A stretch of DNA of 64,000 nucleotides from Shimwellia blattae DSM 4481 = NBRC 105725 (GTDB taxonomy: Bacteria; Pseudomonadota; Gammaproteobacteria; Enterobacterales; Enterobacteriaceae), in contig NC_017910.1 of assembly GCF_000262305.1 (NCBI RefSeq), positions 930,001 through 994,000 on the forward strand, read 5' to 3'. This document shows, piece by piece, positions 47,201-53,491 of this stretch. The position numbers and the translations under genes were made by a program. Under the pieces are notes generated by a model. The model worked only from the letters and a program-made list of their open reading frames with translations, made no database searches and was not told where the DNA came from. Numbering within the stretch: position 1 is the first letter of the stretch; every line of letters starts with the position of its first letter.

Positions 47201-47495
47201 CATTGCAGGTATGCTTGCACCGGGAAGGACTATTGGACAAAACGTCGGAATTGCGGCTGGTAGCGCATTTTTCACCGATGGACCGGATACAGGATCTATT
47301 GGAGGGGCAGCGGCTGGAGCATGGGCCGGTGGACTGTTCGGGGAATATGCGCCAGGCATTGTAAATTCATTAACAGGTAAAGAAGTGCCTGGTTTTGTTT
47401 ATGATTATTGGGGCAATGTCGCTTCAGAATTCTCATCTGGACTAATTAAAGATCTTAATAAACCCAAAGGGTCTACTGAGGAGAAAAAACAATGA
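38208..47495 (+). CDS. cdiA: CdiA-like contact-dependent inhibition effector (filamentous haemagglutinin family)
   Basis: A 3095-residue TpsA protein. It has an extended signal peptide (MNRLCYRVVFNQARQMLMVAPELAR ... ending VSVPVSAS), a TPS secretion domain with SPAGITCNGCGFIN, a long array of FHA-1 repeats (NxxG/DNxxG units), a cysteine-containing receptor-binding-like region near 1480 (EYRYCAGDRERVSCHGGDG), FHA-2 repeats, a pretoxin region, and the AENN junction at residues 2878-2881. The last 214 residues are the variable toxin (CT), rich in glycine/alanine (SIGGAAAGAWAGGLFGEYAPG). Base composition becomes more AT-rich there. ATG 38208 has GGAGAG upstream and gives the proper extended signal. 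Confidence 0.95.
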   Translation: MNRLCYRVVFNQARQMLMVAPELARTTGSHQPRGTGGGIPHRRQPVRPLALVLWLAMGWVSVPVSASTVISDRTAPGHQRPTVLETRNGIPQINIRTPDNRGLSHNKYTQFDIDSRGAVLNNSPRATTTRLAGSVSGNPWLAKGSARVILNEVTGRSPSQLNGFIEVAGREADVIIASPAGITCNGCGFINAAGSTLAAGRPVMNAGQLSGFEVDKGRIAIEGRGLNGNDQAWTRLIARAVEVNARVQARSLQVTTGRNQTLPDGAVSQVAAADDAGKPRFSLDVSALGGMYAGKIALTGTEKGVGVHNAGEIGAFLGELQLSADGKLTNKGTMYASQNLELQTAGLTNHGLLGSDSGIQITNRGDMANSGMLRAAEQVTVSNRGALRSQGEHLSQRGLHITADSLDLRASRSQSASVVLAATQGDIIADEAHISARHLRVATPGELSTQRGNVSAEQIGISAGKGVNNAGGLIVQSGASELAITTPHLNNHAGSLTSAGSVKLVTGMLINQHGELGSHTGNVSIETGHLAGTGGTMIAAQALRIFGGDIVLDNAFTRGWHIDLAARSLAHQQGKMLQTGGGDALIRVRDGLNNQQGYIVSLGGLKAEGQEIHNQQGVLSATAGGLFLHAGQRFNNQAGRAESGRDLTLTARETDNRSGIIQSADGGVISGGQFDNSGGKLLAARGPLVASLSGGIDNQSGVIASGGSFALRAGGVNNRRGLIQAADALFIDSGNGALNNTDTLGTGTGIRAGGVLELHSGDTDNRDGLIGAGTLLARAGRWYNQGGEVISRHSMALHTREWMNQSGLVSARGGELDMHVSSGLDNQRGTLQSGHALRVSADRADNTGGRMLAAGGDMAIRVTRELHNLKGTIASHGNTLLRAAMLDNTDGTIFTAAGRLVGQIAGQLRNHHGVIESKDDTGLSAGMVDNREGALLSGGALRISAVDALENQHGDIVAARGLRLLAETLNNQDGVIQSHSGEASLEINGDMTNRQGMILGEGVSISSQQLDNREGLLQASRQLSIDTRGHSLQNTGSQTPDSGIRSGGALTLSAGELVNQQGLVASAGIMELAGDIRNTEGQILSHSDLTVHGTQLVNQQGQLVAGRDLQARMAELNNQGGSVLAVGSGLLAVARLIQNTGGFIRAGESLTLSSERIENQETRTPGKGIEAQHLLVSAGALDNTRGALRAAAQLRAEVAGRLNNTLGVIWSRGTITLGQPEAALHLVNDQGDVVSVEDMALFLRGLDAVGRITSAASVALKITGALIQNGTLAAGKDLEIRSGDVTNSGLIHAGQRLVLNSDALVNQQAAEISAGQAWISASRLLNLGLLDGGLVTLITPSLHNTGSGRIYGDDVVIDARQLLNDMSEGTAATIAGRRSVSIATERLQNRDHALIYSEGSLVVGNRWDEHSGISGRAASLENHSATLEATGPVVLAAGVIDNRDIYLAVTREPQPVGVSGWIDEYRYCAGDRERVSCHGGDGRRYVMEPDWINGERRALNPDGSLLDNGRTKLRLEGGKNIRRQRFFLPGFEPSKHFWQYRYQVHTSETRVLHRDPALIRSGGDLILQGNLQNQNSRVVAGNRLMAHGQVHNLETQGERITTQQGTTTSWFKRGDWHTSSVTFDYQGEQRREMFSLNLMQFTDHAGEHAGQTVASREAHGNLAQMPAGGQQSSAIPESGHGPQLTDIPLISPSHHDPALAQLAGSEPLRPAEISGGTPVVIDDQPLVARTVSGPETVPDSSLFTLNAGTDSSYLVETDPRFTRQKTWLSSGDIYSADQLNKRLGDGYYEQKRVREQLLQATGQRFLAGYQDDETQYRDLLNQGRAFAERYGIKPGIALTAEQMALLTSDIVWMVNQPVTLPDGSVEVVSVPRLYVRVKPGDLQGNGALLSGRQVVISGGEALVNSGTIRGQEMTRIHGDNLLNQGVISGDQVTILARNNIINQGGQLRATERLWLQAGNDILSQTESRQQGSERWLDRQAGIYVQGERGELHLQAMRDIRLVASEVDNRGQASQTRLLAGRDLHLDSATESHSTDYTLNRKNYDRTHETREQGSRINAGDSLWMNAARDMTLHAAEIASGGQLTAVAGRNLHLESGADTREHAGRAKWTSGGFLSKTTREHLREEHRVTARSTTLSGDSVSLQAGQDLRLDGSHVAGRGDVSLVAGRDLTLTTADEAWHQNDIQRQKKSGLTGNGGLGFNVGSASQKLTRDTDSNMKKGSVVGSSAGDVSLTAGNTVRVHGSDLVAGRDLSVTGAGIAITAAQNSHTTLTRTESHASGFSLALSGSAGSGVNTLVQQARAAGREEDPRLAALRGIQAALNAVRTGQGILLDQAGSSHNYIGLSLSYGSQHSRAERKTEQLVASGSALTAGRNMLLTATQGDILARGATLNAGGDASLYARQDLLLASATDKQTVTGKNKSQGSSAGLGVGAGLSGTVSVSRSRGNEDGTQLSHTGTTLNSGGNVQLFSGRDSTLTGARVSGGRILAEVGRDLTLASQQDSERYDSRQQSHSAGGSVSSGGGAAGVSATNTRLHSRYQAVQQQSGLFAGEGGFDITVGNHTQLNGAVIGSDATADKNRLESGTLGFSDLRNRAEFTAQQQSAGISTGGSLGGLFLGNMASTLLAGVNHHGTAGSSTQAAVSEGQILIRDPGAQQQDLNLLSRDVSGAHRSPGRIFDGAAEQRRLQQAQLLAETGVQAGDIARTQGEINGLKAAQAQYPGYTPEQLRDTAIYKAEVQKYGTGSAIQQGIQAATAAIQGLAGGNLAQALTGAGAPYLASQIHRLAPDEAARAMAHAVVGAVTAYAAGNPALAGATGAVSGELMAQWVMSQLYPGRGVSELTETERQTVSVLGTLAAGLAGGVSGGGSVSALAGAEAGRNAAENNNLHLPSGMMNYGQAVASWNQYAQDNNLTMEQKQAGLEQLARGDLPEGMNIAKAIVEGYQDGVMIAGAWYLGPAASVGKVIGGGVIAEIANGSYQWFDLSLPGNGNKNWDWKSSASAGIAGMLAPGRTIGQNVGIAAGSAFFTDGPDTGSIGGAAAGAWAGGLFGEYAPGIVNSLTGKEVPGFVYDYWGNVASEFSSGLIKDLNKPKGSTEEKKQ

Positions 47496-47749
47496 AGCAA
47501 CTATACGGTTATGTAATGTTATTTATTTATAGTTGCTTGTTTTCCATATTGATGCTGTTGTTTTTAGGTGGAATAATTTCTATTTTTTACTTTTTAAAAG
47601 GAAATGGATTTAATTTCCCAATAGATCAATTAAAAAGGGCTATTGTTTTCGGTTGTATAGCAGGATCTGCGATCACTTTGGCCACAATAGTCTTTAATCT
47701 GATAGACAAATATAGCACTCATAAAAGGCCACCTTCAGATTCTGAGTAA
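47492..47749 (+). CDS. cdiI: Candidate CdiI immunity protein, two-TM
   Basis: An 85-residue protein overlapping the cdiA stop by ATGA, the position of cdiI. It has two hydrophobic helices (YVMLFIYSCLFSILMLLFLGGIISIFYFL and AIVFGCIAGSAITLATIVFNLI) and a short charged tail. It is AT-rich like the cdiA 3' end, as expected for a module swapped together with the toxin. A membrane immunity protein usually means that the toxin acts on the inner membrane. I do not recognise a named family. Confidence 0.82.
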   Translation: MKQLYGYVMLFIYSCLFSILMLLFLGGIISIFYFLKGNGFNFPIDQLKRAIVFGCIAGSAITLATIVFNLIDKYSTHKRPPSDSE

Positions 47750-47833
47750 ATTTAGCCGCAACCCCCATCTGTGTAGTGGGGATGTTTAAAACTAAATATT
47801 ATAGCCATGCTATAAATGAAATGTGGGGCAAAA

Positions 47834-48328
47834 ATGAAATGTATAAACTGTAAAACTTCAGAAGCAAATAAAGAGTCGGGATTGTGTGATGCCTGTGAAA
47901 ATGAGGAATTAAGTAAAATTAATGGACTATTATATTTTCCTGCTCTGGGACTTATCCTGGGTGTTATTCGTATTGCTATTGAGCTTTACAGTTTTACCAT
48001 AGCTGCATTCAATTATTTTAATGAAACTGGATTTTTGTCTTATTACGCTATGGGGGTATTCGTGTTGCTGATATGTGGGTTTATTGTTTCCATTTATGCG
48101 GCGTGGCTGTTTTTTAGACGCAAAAAAGGAACTCGAAAAGCCATGATAGCTTATTATGTAACCGGACTGATTATTGCTCTCTATCTTACTGTATTACCGG
48201 CTATTATTTTTGACGTACAGCAGGATTCAGATAATATCATATTATTAATGAGTGGAGTATTTGGTGTTGTTATATGGATACCTTATTTTATTTTTTCCAA
48301 AAGAATTAATATGGTTTTTTGTCGGTAG
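47834..48328 (+). CDS. DUF2569-like membrane protein with N-terminal zinc ribbon
   Basis: A 164-residue protein. The N-terminus has two CxxC pairs (CINC and CDAC), a likely zinc ribbon, then four hydrophobic segments (LLYFPALGLILGVIRIAIELY, YYAMGVFVLLICGFIVSIYAAWLF, MIAYYVTGLIIALYLTVLPAIIF, IILLMSGVFGVVIWIPYFIF), as in DUF2569 proteins. It lies between cdiI and an orphan CT fragment and is AT-rich, so it may be a second, orphan immunity gene. ATG 47834 is preferred (GTGGGG upstream) over 47816. Confidence 0.7.
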   Translation: MKCINCKTSEANKESGLCDACENEELSKINGLLYFPALGLILGVIRIAIELYSFTIAAFNYFNETGFLSYYAMGVFVLLICGFIVSIYAAWLFFRRKKGTRKAMIAYYVTGLIIALYLTVLPAIIFDVQQDSDNIILLMSGVFGVVIWIPYFIFSKRINMVFCR

Positions 48329-48340
48329 CCATAGTTAATT

Positions 48341-48490
48341 GATGAATTTGTTGTTGAGAAAAATAACCTGGATAATGTTCTCGTGGCTGAAAATAAGCAT
48401 AGGCCCGATACAGCGAATTACGAATCCGGCACGTATAAAGCGATTAAAGAAGCCTGTAGCGGGAATACACCGGATCCTGGCAGACAGTAG
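48341..48490 (+). pseudogene. Orphan cdiA-CT remnant with VENN-like motif
   Basis: A 49-codon open stretch without its own clear start, right after the DUF2569 gene. It begins DEFVVEKNNLDNVLVAEN and runs to EACSGNTP before TAG 48488-48490. VEKNN resembles the VENN junction of CdiA, and the following N-rich, E-A-C-S-G-x-T-P pattern looks like the start of other CdiA C-terminal modules. Such displaced toxin fragments are common downstream of cdiI. Everything after the first 45 or so residues of the module is lost. Confidence 0.6.
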
Positions 48491-48568
48491 TGGTAGCGAT
48501 GGTATGGACGAGCAGCGCACCGAGCCTGGCGGGGAGCAGGCTCCCGTGTAGCGAGGAGCATGACAACC

Positions 48569-48594
48569 AAAAAAAGGCCGGCACAGGCCAGCCT
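48569..48594 (-). terminator. Terminator after yfiB
   Basis: On the minus strand, GGCTGGC-CTGT-GCCGGCC forms a stem (one G-T pair) followed by TTTTTTT. It ends the yfiR-dgcN-yfiB transcript. Confidence 0.8.
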
Positions 48595-48627
48595 CTTAAG
48601 GGGTGAGAACCTCGCGCTGGGCCGCGG

Positions 48628-49116
48628 TTACGGTGCGCTGATAACAATCGCCACCCGGCGGTTTTCGGCGCGCCCGGCGCTGGTACTGTTGCTGGCAACC
48701 GGATCTTTCTTGCCCAGCCCGCGGGTGGTCAGGTTGCTGCGCGGGATCCCGGCGCCCTGGGCCCAGGTGTCTGCTACCGCGTTGGCGCGTTTCAGGGATA
48801 AATCCACATTGTAATTATCTTCGCCATAGTTATCGGTGTGGCCATCCATACGGGCGTGTTTCAGGCCAGTGTCGGCCAGGTGCCGGGCCATGGTGGCTAT
48901 CTTCTGCTGGCTATCCTGGCGCAGCTTAAACTGGTTAGAGTCAAACAGAACTTTATCCGTTAACCCCAGCGTCCAGTCGCTGTCTTTTTCAGTAAATCCA
49001 TAGGACTGCATGGCGGCGATTTGCTGAGTGCTGAACTTTCCCTGTGGTGCGCTCTGGCAACCGCTCAGTGCCAGAACCGAAGCAAGCGCCAGTGCGCTGT
49101 AGTGGATAACTTTCAT
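48628..49116 (-). CDS. yfiB: YfiB, OmpA-like peptidoglycan-binding lipoprotein
   Basis: A 162-residue lipoprotein (E. coli 160) with lipobox LSGC and a C-terminal OmpA-like domain (LFDSNQFKLRQDSQQKIATMARHLADTGLKHARMDGHTDNYGEDNYNVDLSLKRANAVADTWAQ). In the YfiBNR system it sits in the outer membrane and captures YfiR, which frees DgcN to make cyclic-di-GMP. It is last in the operon. Confidence 0.95.
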   Translation of the reverse strand: MKVIHYSALALASVLALSGCQSAPQGKFSTQQIAAMQSYGFTEKDSDWTLGLTDKVLFDSNQFKLRQDSQQKIATMARHLADTGLKHARMDGHTDNYGEDNYNVDLSLKRANAVADTWAQGAGIPRSNLTTRGLGKKDPVASNSTSAGRAENRRVAIVISAP

Positions 49117-49128
49117 GTTTTTTTCCTG

Positions 49129-50349
49129 TTAAAACGTATGATGACGATGCTTTTTCTCACGGTACATGCGTTGATCTGCCAGTTCCATCAGAGATTTTGG
49201 CGTAGTGTGTAGATCTGCCATAGCAAAGCCGATACTGAGTGTCATGGTGATATAGTGACCATCTTTAAAGGGCATCGGATGATGTATATGTTTGCGCAGC
49301 TCCTGAATAACCTGCTGCACATCCTCTTCCCGCCGGATGTCCGGTAAGATCATGGCAAACTCATCCCCGCCGAGCCGGTAAACCGAATGGGGCGTGAAAT
49401 CAAAGGAACGCAAACGGGTCGCCAGCTCAGTCAGCACCCGGTCACCGGCCGCGTGCCCCCAGGTATCATTGATCTGTTTAAAATTGTCGGTATCCATAAA
49501 CAGCATGGCGGTTTTAACCCGCTGCTGTGGGTTGTTCAGTAGCCGGGTCAGCATGTTGTTAAACGATGCCCGGTTTTTCAGCCCGGTGAGCGCATCGCGC
49601 ATGGCGCTTTTCCTCAGCGAGGCGTTACGCTGCCTGAGCTGTTTCTGCCAGCTTTCCATATCGCTCAGCAGGCTATTCAGATCCTGGCCAAAACGGTGAA
49701 ATTCGGCAATACCATCAGGCTCAACCCGGCGATCAAAATTGCGGTTGGTACGCACATCATGCACGACACCGGTCATGTTCTTCAGGGTGTTCACCAGTCC
49801 CTGGTTAAGGCGATTAGTAATCGCGACCGCGATAAACGAGGCCAGAACCAGGCACAGGGTTAATACCCCCAGCGATAACCAGATAAAGTGGATAATAACG
49901 CTGTTGCTGCCGGTCAGATACAGGCTGCCAAGGTTAACGCCGTTATGCTGAACCGGCAGCGGTACAGGGGCCGGGTAGAGCCAGCTGTTAACCATCCGCT
50001 CAACGATGTTTTCATCGTGAGTGTTTTTCCTCTCCCAGCGCGTCAGCTCGTGGTTCCCGGGATCAAACAGCACGGCACGGTAAAACTGCCCCCGGTGCCC
50101 GAGGGTTGTCAGCGTATCGTGGGCGGCCTGGATATCATGAAAGACCAGCGGCGCCTCAAGGCTCTGGCTGATAGACGCGCCGGAAAGCCGCAGGTTGCTC
50201 TGGGCGTATTGCTTCAGGGTCACCATGGATGCTACCGACAGCAGTAACCAGAGAATCGTCATCGTGATAATGATGCTGATTACGCTGGTTTTGCGCAGTG
50301 TCTTCTTTAATGTGGGGCGTCGTATTACCCGGGCTTTATTTTTATTCAT
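49129..50349 (-). CDS. dgcN: Diguanylate cyclase DgcN (YfiN)
   Basis: A 406-residue inner-membrane enzyme (E. coli 408). It has a first TM helix, a periplasmic CHASE8 sensor, a second TM helix, a HAMP linker and a GGDEF domain with intact active site (RLGGDEFAMILP) and metal-binding DTDNFKQINDTWGHAAGD. It makes cyclic-di-GMP, which promotes surface attachment; periplasmic YfiR holds it inactive. It overlaps yfiR by 8 bases. Confidence 0.96.
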   Translation of the reverse strand: MNKNKARVIRRPTLKKTLRKTSVISIIITMTILWLLLSVASMVTLKQYAQSNLRLSGASISQSLEAPLVFHDIQAAHDTLTTLGHRGQFYRAVLFDPGNHELTRWERKNTHDENIVERMVNSWLYPAPVPLPVQHNGVNLGSLYLTGSNSVIIHFIWLSLGVLTLCLVLASFIAVAITNRLNQGLVNTLKNMTGVVHDVRTNRNFDRRVEPDGIAEFHRFGQDLNSLLSDMESWQKQLRQRNASLRKSAMRDALTGLKNRASFNNMLTRLLNNPQQRVKTAMLFMDTDNFKQINDTWGHAAGDRVLTELATRLRSFDFTPHSVYRLGGDEFAMILPDIRREEDVQQVIQELRKHIHHPMPFKDGHYITMTLSIGFAMADLHTTPKSLMELADQRMYREKKHRHHTF

Positions 50350-50905
50350 CGTTGTTTTTCCGGGCGCGGGCCAGCATTAATACATCCGGGCTGACCCTGA
50401 CGCCGCTGCGCGACAGTGAATCAAGGTTGACGGAAAAACTGATCTTCTTATCCGTGATATTCAGGCAAAAAACGCTGCCTGCTGAACAATCGGGGTTTTG
50501 CTCGGCAATATAAAGCTGAGGTTTGCCATGGTACTGCTCTCTCAGCGCTATTTGCTGCTGCACACTCTCGTGACCGAAATAAACCGCGTCACAATTCTCC
50601 CGGAGTGCCTGATCGGTATTCGCCACAATCACGGGCGTAAATACGGGCCTGTTTTGTTCCCGGGCCAGCTGGCTGGCTGAGGTGGCGCTCGAAAAAATAC
50701 ACAATCTGGGCAGGCCATTTAACTGTGGCCAGCGGGTGTAGCTAATGATCCCGTTAACAATAGAGTTAACCGGGCTTAATGCTACCTCTGAGGGAGACTC
50801 TTCCCCCGGGCTGCGGGCAGGAAGCAGGAGCGCAGAGACGCCAAGCGCAAGGAGCATGCCCTTGCGCCAGTATAAAATGCTACCGGTAAAGCCCCTTTTT
50901 TTCAC
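50342..50905 (-). CDS. yfiR: YfiR, periplasmic inhibitor of DgcN
   Basis: A 187-residue YfiR/HmsC-like (DUF4154) protein with a signal peptide (MLLALGVSALLLPARS) and the family core IVNGIISYTRWPQLNGLPRLCIFSSA ... CDAVYFG ... FCLNITDKKISFSVNLDSLSRSGVRVSPDVLMLAR. It has the four cysteines known to form disulfides in the family (C in RLCIF, NCDAV, PDCS, VFCLN). It is first in the yfiRNB operon. Confidence 0.95.
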   Translation of the reverse strand: MKKRGFTGSILYWRKGMLLALGVSALLLPARSPGEESPSEVALSPVNSIVNGIISYTRWPQLNGLPRLCIFSSATSASQLAREQNRPVFTPVIVANTDQALRENCDAVYFGHESVQQQIALREQYHGKPQLYIAEQNPDCSAGSVFCLNITDKKISFSVNLDSLSRSGVRVSPDVLMLARARKNNDE

Positions 50906-51040
50906 CTGTTATCCTGTTATTTCGCGACGGCCCGGGATTTTATCATTTCAGTGTCCCGGGTGTCATTATATCGGCCAGGGCTTATATTTTGTTGCGCGGC
51001 CAGATGGTCGTGGCTATTGCTGGAAGCGGCTTTTTTGTTG
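50906..51040. other. Gap between yfiR and the aroF control region
   Basis: No gene is supported here; the yfiL gene of E. coli, which lies in this position, is absent. It should carry the yfiR promoter. Confidence 0.5.
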
Positions 51041-51058
51041 TGTAAAATTATTTGTACA
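51041..51058 (+). promoter_or_regulatory. TyrR box upstream of aroF (distal)
   Basis: TGTAAAATTATTTGTACA matches TGTAAA-N6-TTTACA with one change in the right half. Confidence 0.75.
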
Positions 51059-51127
51059 CTGTGTCGAGTGGGGTGTCATGCAATACATCCCGCTATATTT
51101 CAGATGCGTTGACTGGAATACTGCGGG

Positions 51128-51145
51128 TGTAAATTAAAATTTACG
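51128..51145 (+). promoter_or_regulatory. TyrR box upstream of aroF (proximal)
   Basis: TGTAAATTAAAATTTACG matches the TyrR consensus at all but the last base. With the distal box it predicts tyrosine-dependent repression of aroF-tyrA. Confidence 0.85.
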
Positions 51146-51238
51146 GATTGCGGATTGATTTCTTTACTGTCTCTGGTAAGGTATATCCCACCTGATACAG
51201 GTACGACTATCGACAGACGAGCTAACAGGATTTTAACC

Positions 51239-52309
51239 ATGCAAAAAGACGCGCTGAACAATATTAATATCGCCGCTGAACAGGTAATGATTACCCCGGA
51301 CCAGTTAAAGGCTGAATTCCCGTTAACCACAGCCCAGACACAGCAAATAGCGCAATCCCGTAAAACCATATCAGACATTATTGCCGGGCGCGATCCGCGC
51401 CTGCTGGTGGTGTGTGGACCTTGCTCAATCCACGATCCGCAAACAGCGCTGGAATATGCCCGTCGGTTTAAAACTCTGTCTGAACAGGTGAGTGATAGTC
51501 TCTACCTTGTTATGCGCGTCTATTTTGAAAAGCCCCGCACCACCGTTGGCTGGAAAGGGCTGATTAACGATCCTCATATGGATGGCTCGTTTGATATTGA
51601 AACCGGGCTGAAGACTGCCCGTAATCTGCTGGTGGAGCTGGTCAGCATGGGGCTGCCGCTGGCAACTGAGGCGCTGGATCCGAACAGCCCTCAGTACCTG
51701 GGCGATCTGTTCAGCTGGGCGGCCATTGGTGCCCGCACTACAGAATCCCAGACTCACCGGGAGATGGCCTCTGGCCTGTCAATGCCGGTTGGTTTTAAAA
51801 ACGGGACCGACGGGAGCCTGGCGACCGCCATTAACGCCATGCGCGCAGCGGCAATGCCGCACCGTTTTGTGGGGATCAACCAGGCCGGGCAGGTGAGCCT
51901 GCTGCAAACCCGCGGTAATCCGGATGGTCATGTGATCCTGCGCGGCGGTAAAGCGCCCAATTACAGCCCGGCAGATGTTGAACAGTGTGAAAAAGAGATG
52001 TCCGGCGCTGGCCTGCGCCCGGCGCTGATGGTGGACTGCAGCCACGGCAACTCAAACAAAGATTACCGCCGCCAGCCTGCGGTTGCTGAGTCTGTTATTG
52101 CACAAATTAAGGATGGTAATCGCTCCATTATTGGCCTGATGATAGAGAGCAATATCCACGAAGGTAACCAGTCTTCAGAACAACCGCGCAGCCAGATGCA
52201 ATACGGGGTTTCCGTGACCGATGCCTGCATCAGCTGGGAAACAACCCAGGCACTGTTAAGTGAAATTCATCAGGATTTATCTGCGCATCTGAAGGCGCGT
52301 CTGGCTTAA
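51239..52309 (+). CDS. aroF: Tyr-sensitive DAHP synthase AroF
   Basis: A 356-residue class I 3-deoxy-7-phosphoheptulonate synthase, the length of E. coli AroF. Active-site segments are VVCGPCSIHDP, RVYFEKPRTTVGWKGLINDP, VGFKNGTDG, and VDCSHGNSNKDY. It joins PEP and erythrose 4-phosphate, the first step of the shikimate pathway. The tyrosine-sensitive form is assigned by its place ahead of tyrA and by TyrR boxes. ATG 51239 (MQKDALNNINI) matches the family; the upstream extension is leader. Confidence 0.97.
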   Translation: MQKDALNNINIAAEQVMITPDQLKAEFPLTTAQTQQIAQSRKTISDIIAGRDPRLLVVCGPCSIHDPQTALEYARRFKTLSEQVSDSLYLVMRVYFEKPRTTVGWKGLINDPHMDGSFDIETGLKTARNLLVELVSMGLPLATEALDPNSPQYLGDLFSWAAIGARTTESQTHREMASGLSMPVGFKNGTDGSLATAINAMRAAAMPHRFVGINQAGQVSLLQTRGNPDGHVILRGGKAPNYSPADVEQCEKEMSGAGLRPALMVDCSHGNSNKDYRRQPAVAESVIAQIKDGNRSIIGLMIESNIHEGNQSSEQPRSQMQYGVSVTDACISWETTQALLSEIHQDLSAHLKARLA

Positions 52310-52321
52310 GAGGTTTTTGTT

Positions 52322-53443
52322 ATGGTGGCTGAGTTGACCGCATTACGCGATCAAATCGATGAAGTAGACAAGGCGCTGCTGGGGTTGCTGGCGCGCCGCC
52401 TGGAGCTGGTGGCTGAGGTTGGCGAAGTTAAAAGCCGCTACGGGCTGCCGATCTACGTGCCGGAGCGAGAAGCGTCTATGCTGGCCTCCCGGCGAGCGGA
52501 GGCGGAAAAGCTGGGTGTCCCCCCGGAGCTTATCGAAGATGTGCTGCGCCGGGTGATGCGTGAATCCTACTCCAGTGAAAACGACAAAGGCTTTAAAACA
52601 CTGCACCCTGAGCTGCGCCCGGTGGTGATTGTGGGGGGGCAGGGCCAGATGGGGCGGCTGTTCAGCAAAATGCTGGCGCTTTCCGGCTACCAGGTGCGCT
52701 CCCTGGAGCAGGAAGACTGGCCGCAGGCGGAAGAGATCTTAAAAGACGCCGGGATGGTGATAGTCAGTGTGCCCATTCATCTGACGGAGCAGGTGATAGC
52801 CCGGCTGCCACCGCTGCCGGAGGATTGCATTCTGGCGGATCTGGCATCCGTGAAAGCAGCACCGCTTGAGGCGATGCTGGCGGCGCACCCGGGGCCGGTG
52901 CTCGGGCTGCACCCGATGTTCGGGCCAGACAGCGGCAGCCTGGCAAAACAGGTTGTTGTGTGGTGCGATGGCCGCAAGCCGGAGGCCTATCAGTGGTTTC
53001 TGGAGCAGATTCAGGTCTGGGGGGCGCGGATCCACCGGATAAGCGCCGTAGAGCACGATCAGAATATGGCGTTTATCCAGGCGCTGCGCCACTTTGCCAC
53101 CTTTGCCTACGGGCTGCACCTGGCGGAAGAAAATGTACAGCTGGAGCAGCTGCTGGCGCTCTCTTCCCCCATTTACCGCCTTGAGCTGGCAATGGTCGGG
53201 CGGCTATTTGCCCAGGATCCTCAGCTGTATGCCGATATTATTATGTCCTCGGAAGATAATCTGGCGCTGATTAAGCGCTACTACAGGCGCTTTGGTGAGG
53301 CGATAGGCCTGCTGGAGCAGGGTGATAAACAGGCGTTTATCGACAGTTTCCGCAAAGTAGAGCACTGGTTCGGGGATTATGCCCGCCGTTTCCAGAGCGA
53401 AAGCCGGACACTCTTACGCCAGGCGAACGACAGCCGGTTGTAA
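52322..53443 (+). CDS. tyrA: Chorismate mutase/prephenate dehydrogenase TyrA
   Basis: A 373-residue bifunctional enzyme, the E. coli length. The N-terminal AroQ chorismate mutase (LTALRDQIDEVDKALLGLLARRLELVAEVGEVKSRYGLPIY) is fused to an NAD-dependent prephenate dehydrogenase with VVIVGGQGQMGRLFSKML and LGLHPMFGPDSGSLAKQ. It makes 4-hydroxyphenylpyruvate for tyrosine. It is 12 bases after aroF in the same operon. Confidence 0.98.
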   Translation: MVAELTALRDQIDEVDKALLGLLARRLELVAEVGEVKSRYGLPIYVPEREASMLASRRAEAEKLGVPPELIEDVLRRVMRESYSSENDKGFKTLHPELRPVVIVGGQGQMGRLFSKMLALSGYQVRSLEQEDWPQAEEILKDAGMVIVSVPIHLTEQVIARLPPLPEDCILADLASVKAAPLEAMLAAHPGPVLGLHPMFGPDSGSLAKQVVVWCDGRKPEAYQWFLEQIQVWGARIHRISAVEHDQNMAFIQALRHFATFAYGLHLAEENVQLEQLLALSSPIYRLELAMVGRLFAQDPQLYADIIMSSEDNLALIKRYYRRFGEAIGLLEQGDKQAFIDSFRKVEHWFGDYARRFQSESRTLLRQANDSRL

Positions 53444-53458
53444 TCCATGTGGTAAACG

Positions 53459-53485
53459 GGCAAGCCGGAGTGATACCGGCTTGCC
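53459..53485. terminator. Bidirectional terminator between tyrA and pheA
   Basis: GGCAAGCCGG and CCGGCTTGCC form a 10-bp perfect stem with a 7-base loop, between convergent genes. T-runs are poor on both sides. Confidence 0.75.
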
Positions 53486-53491
53486 GTGCTG

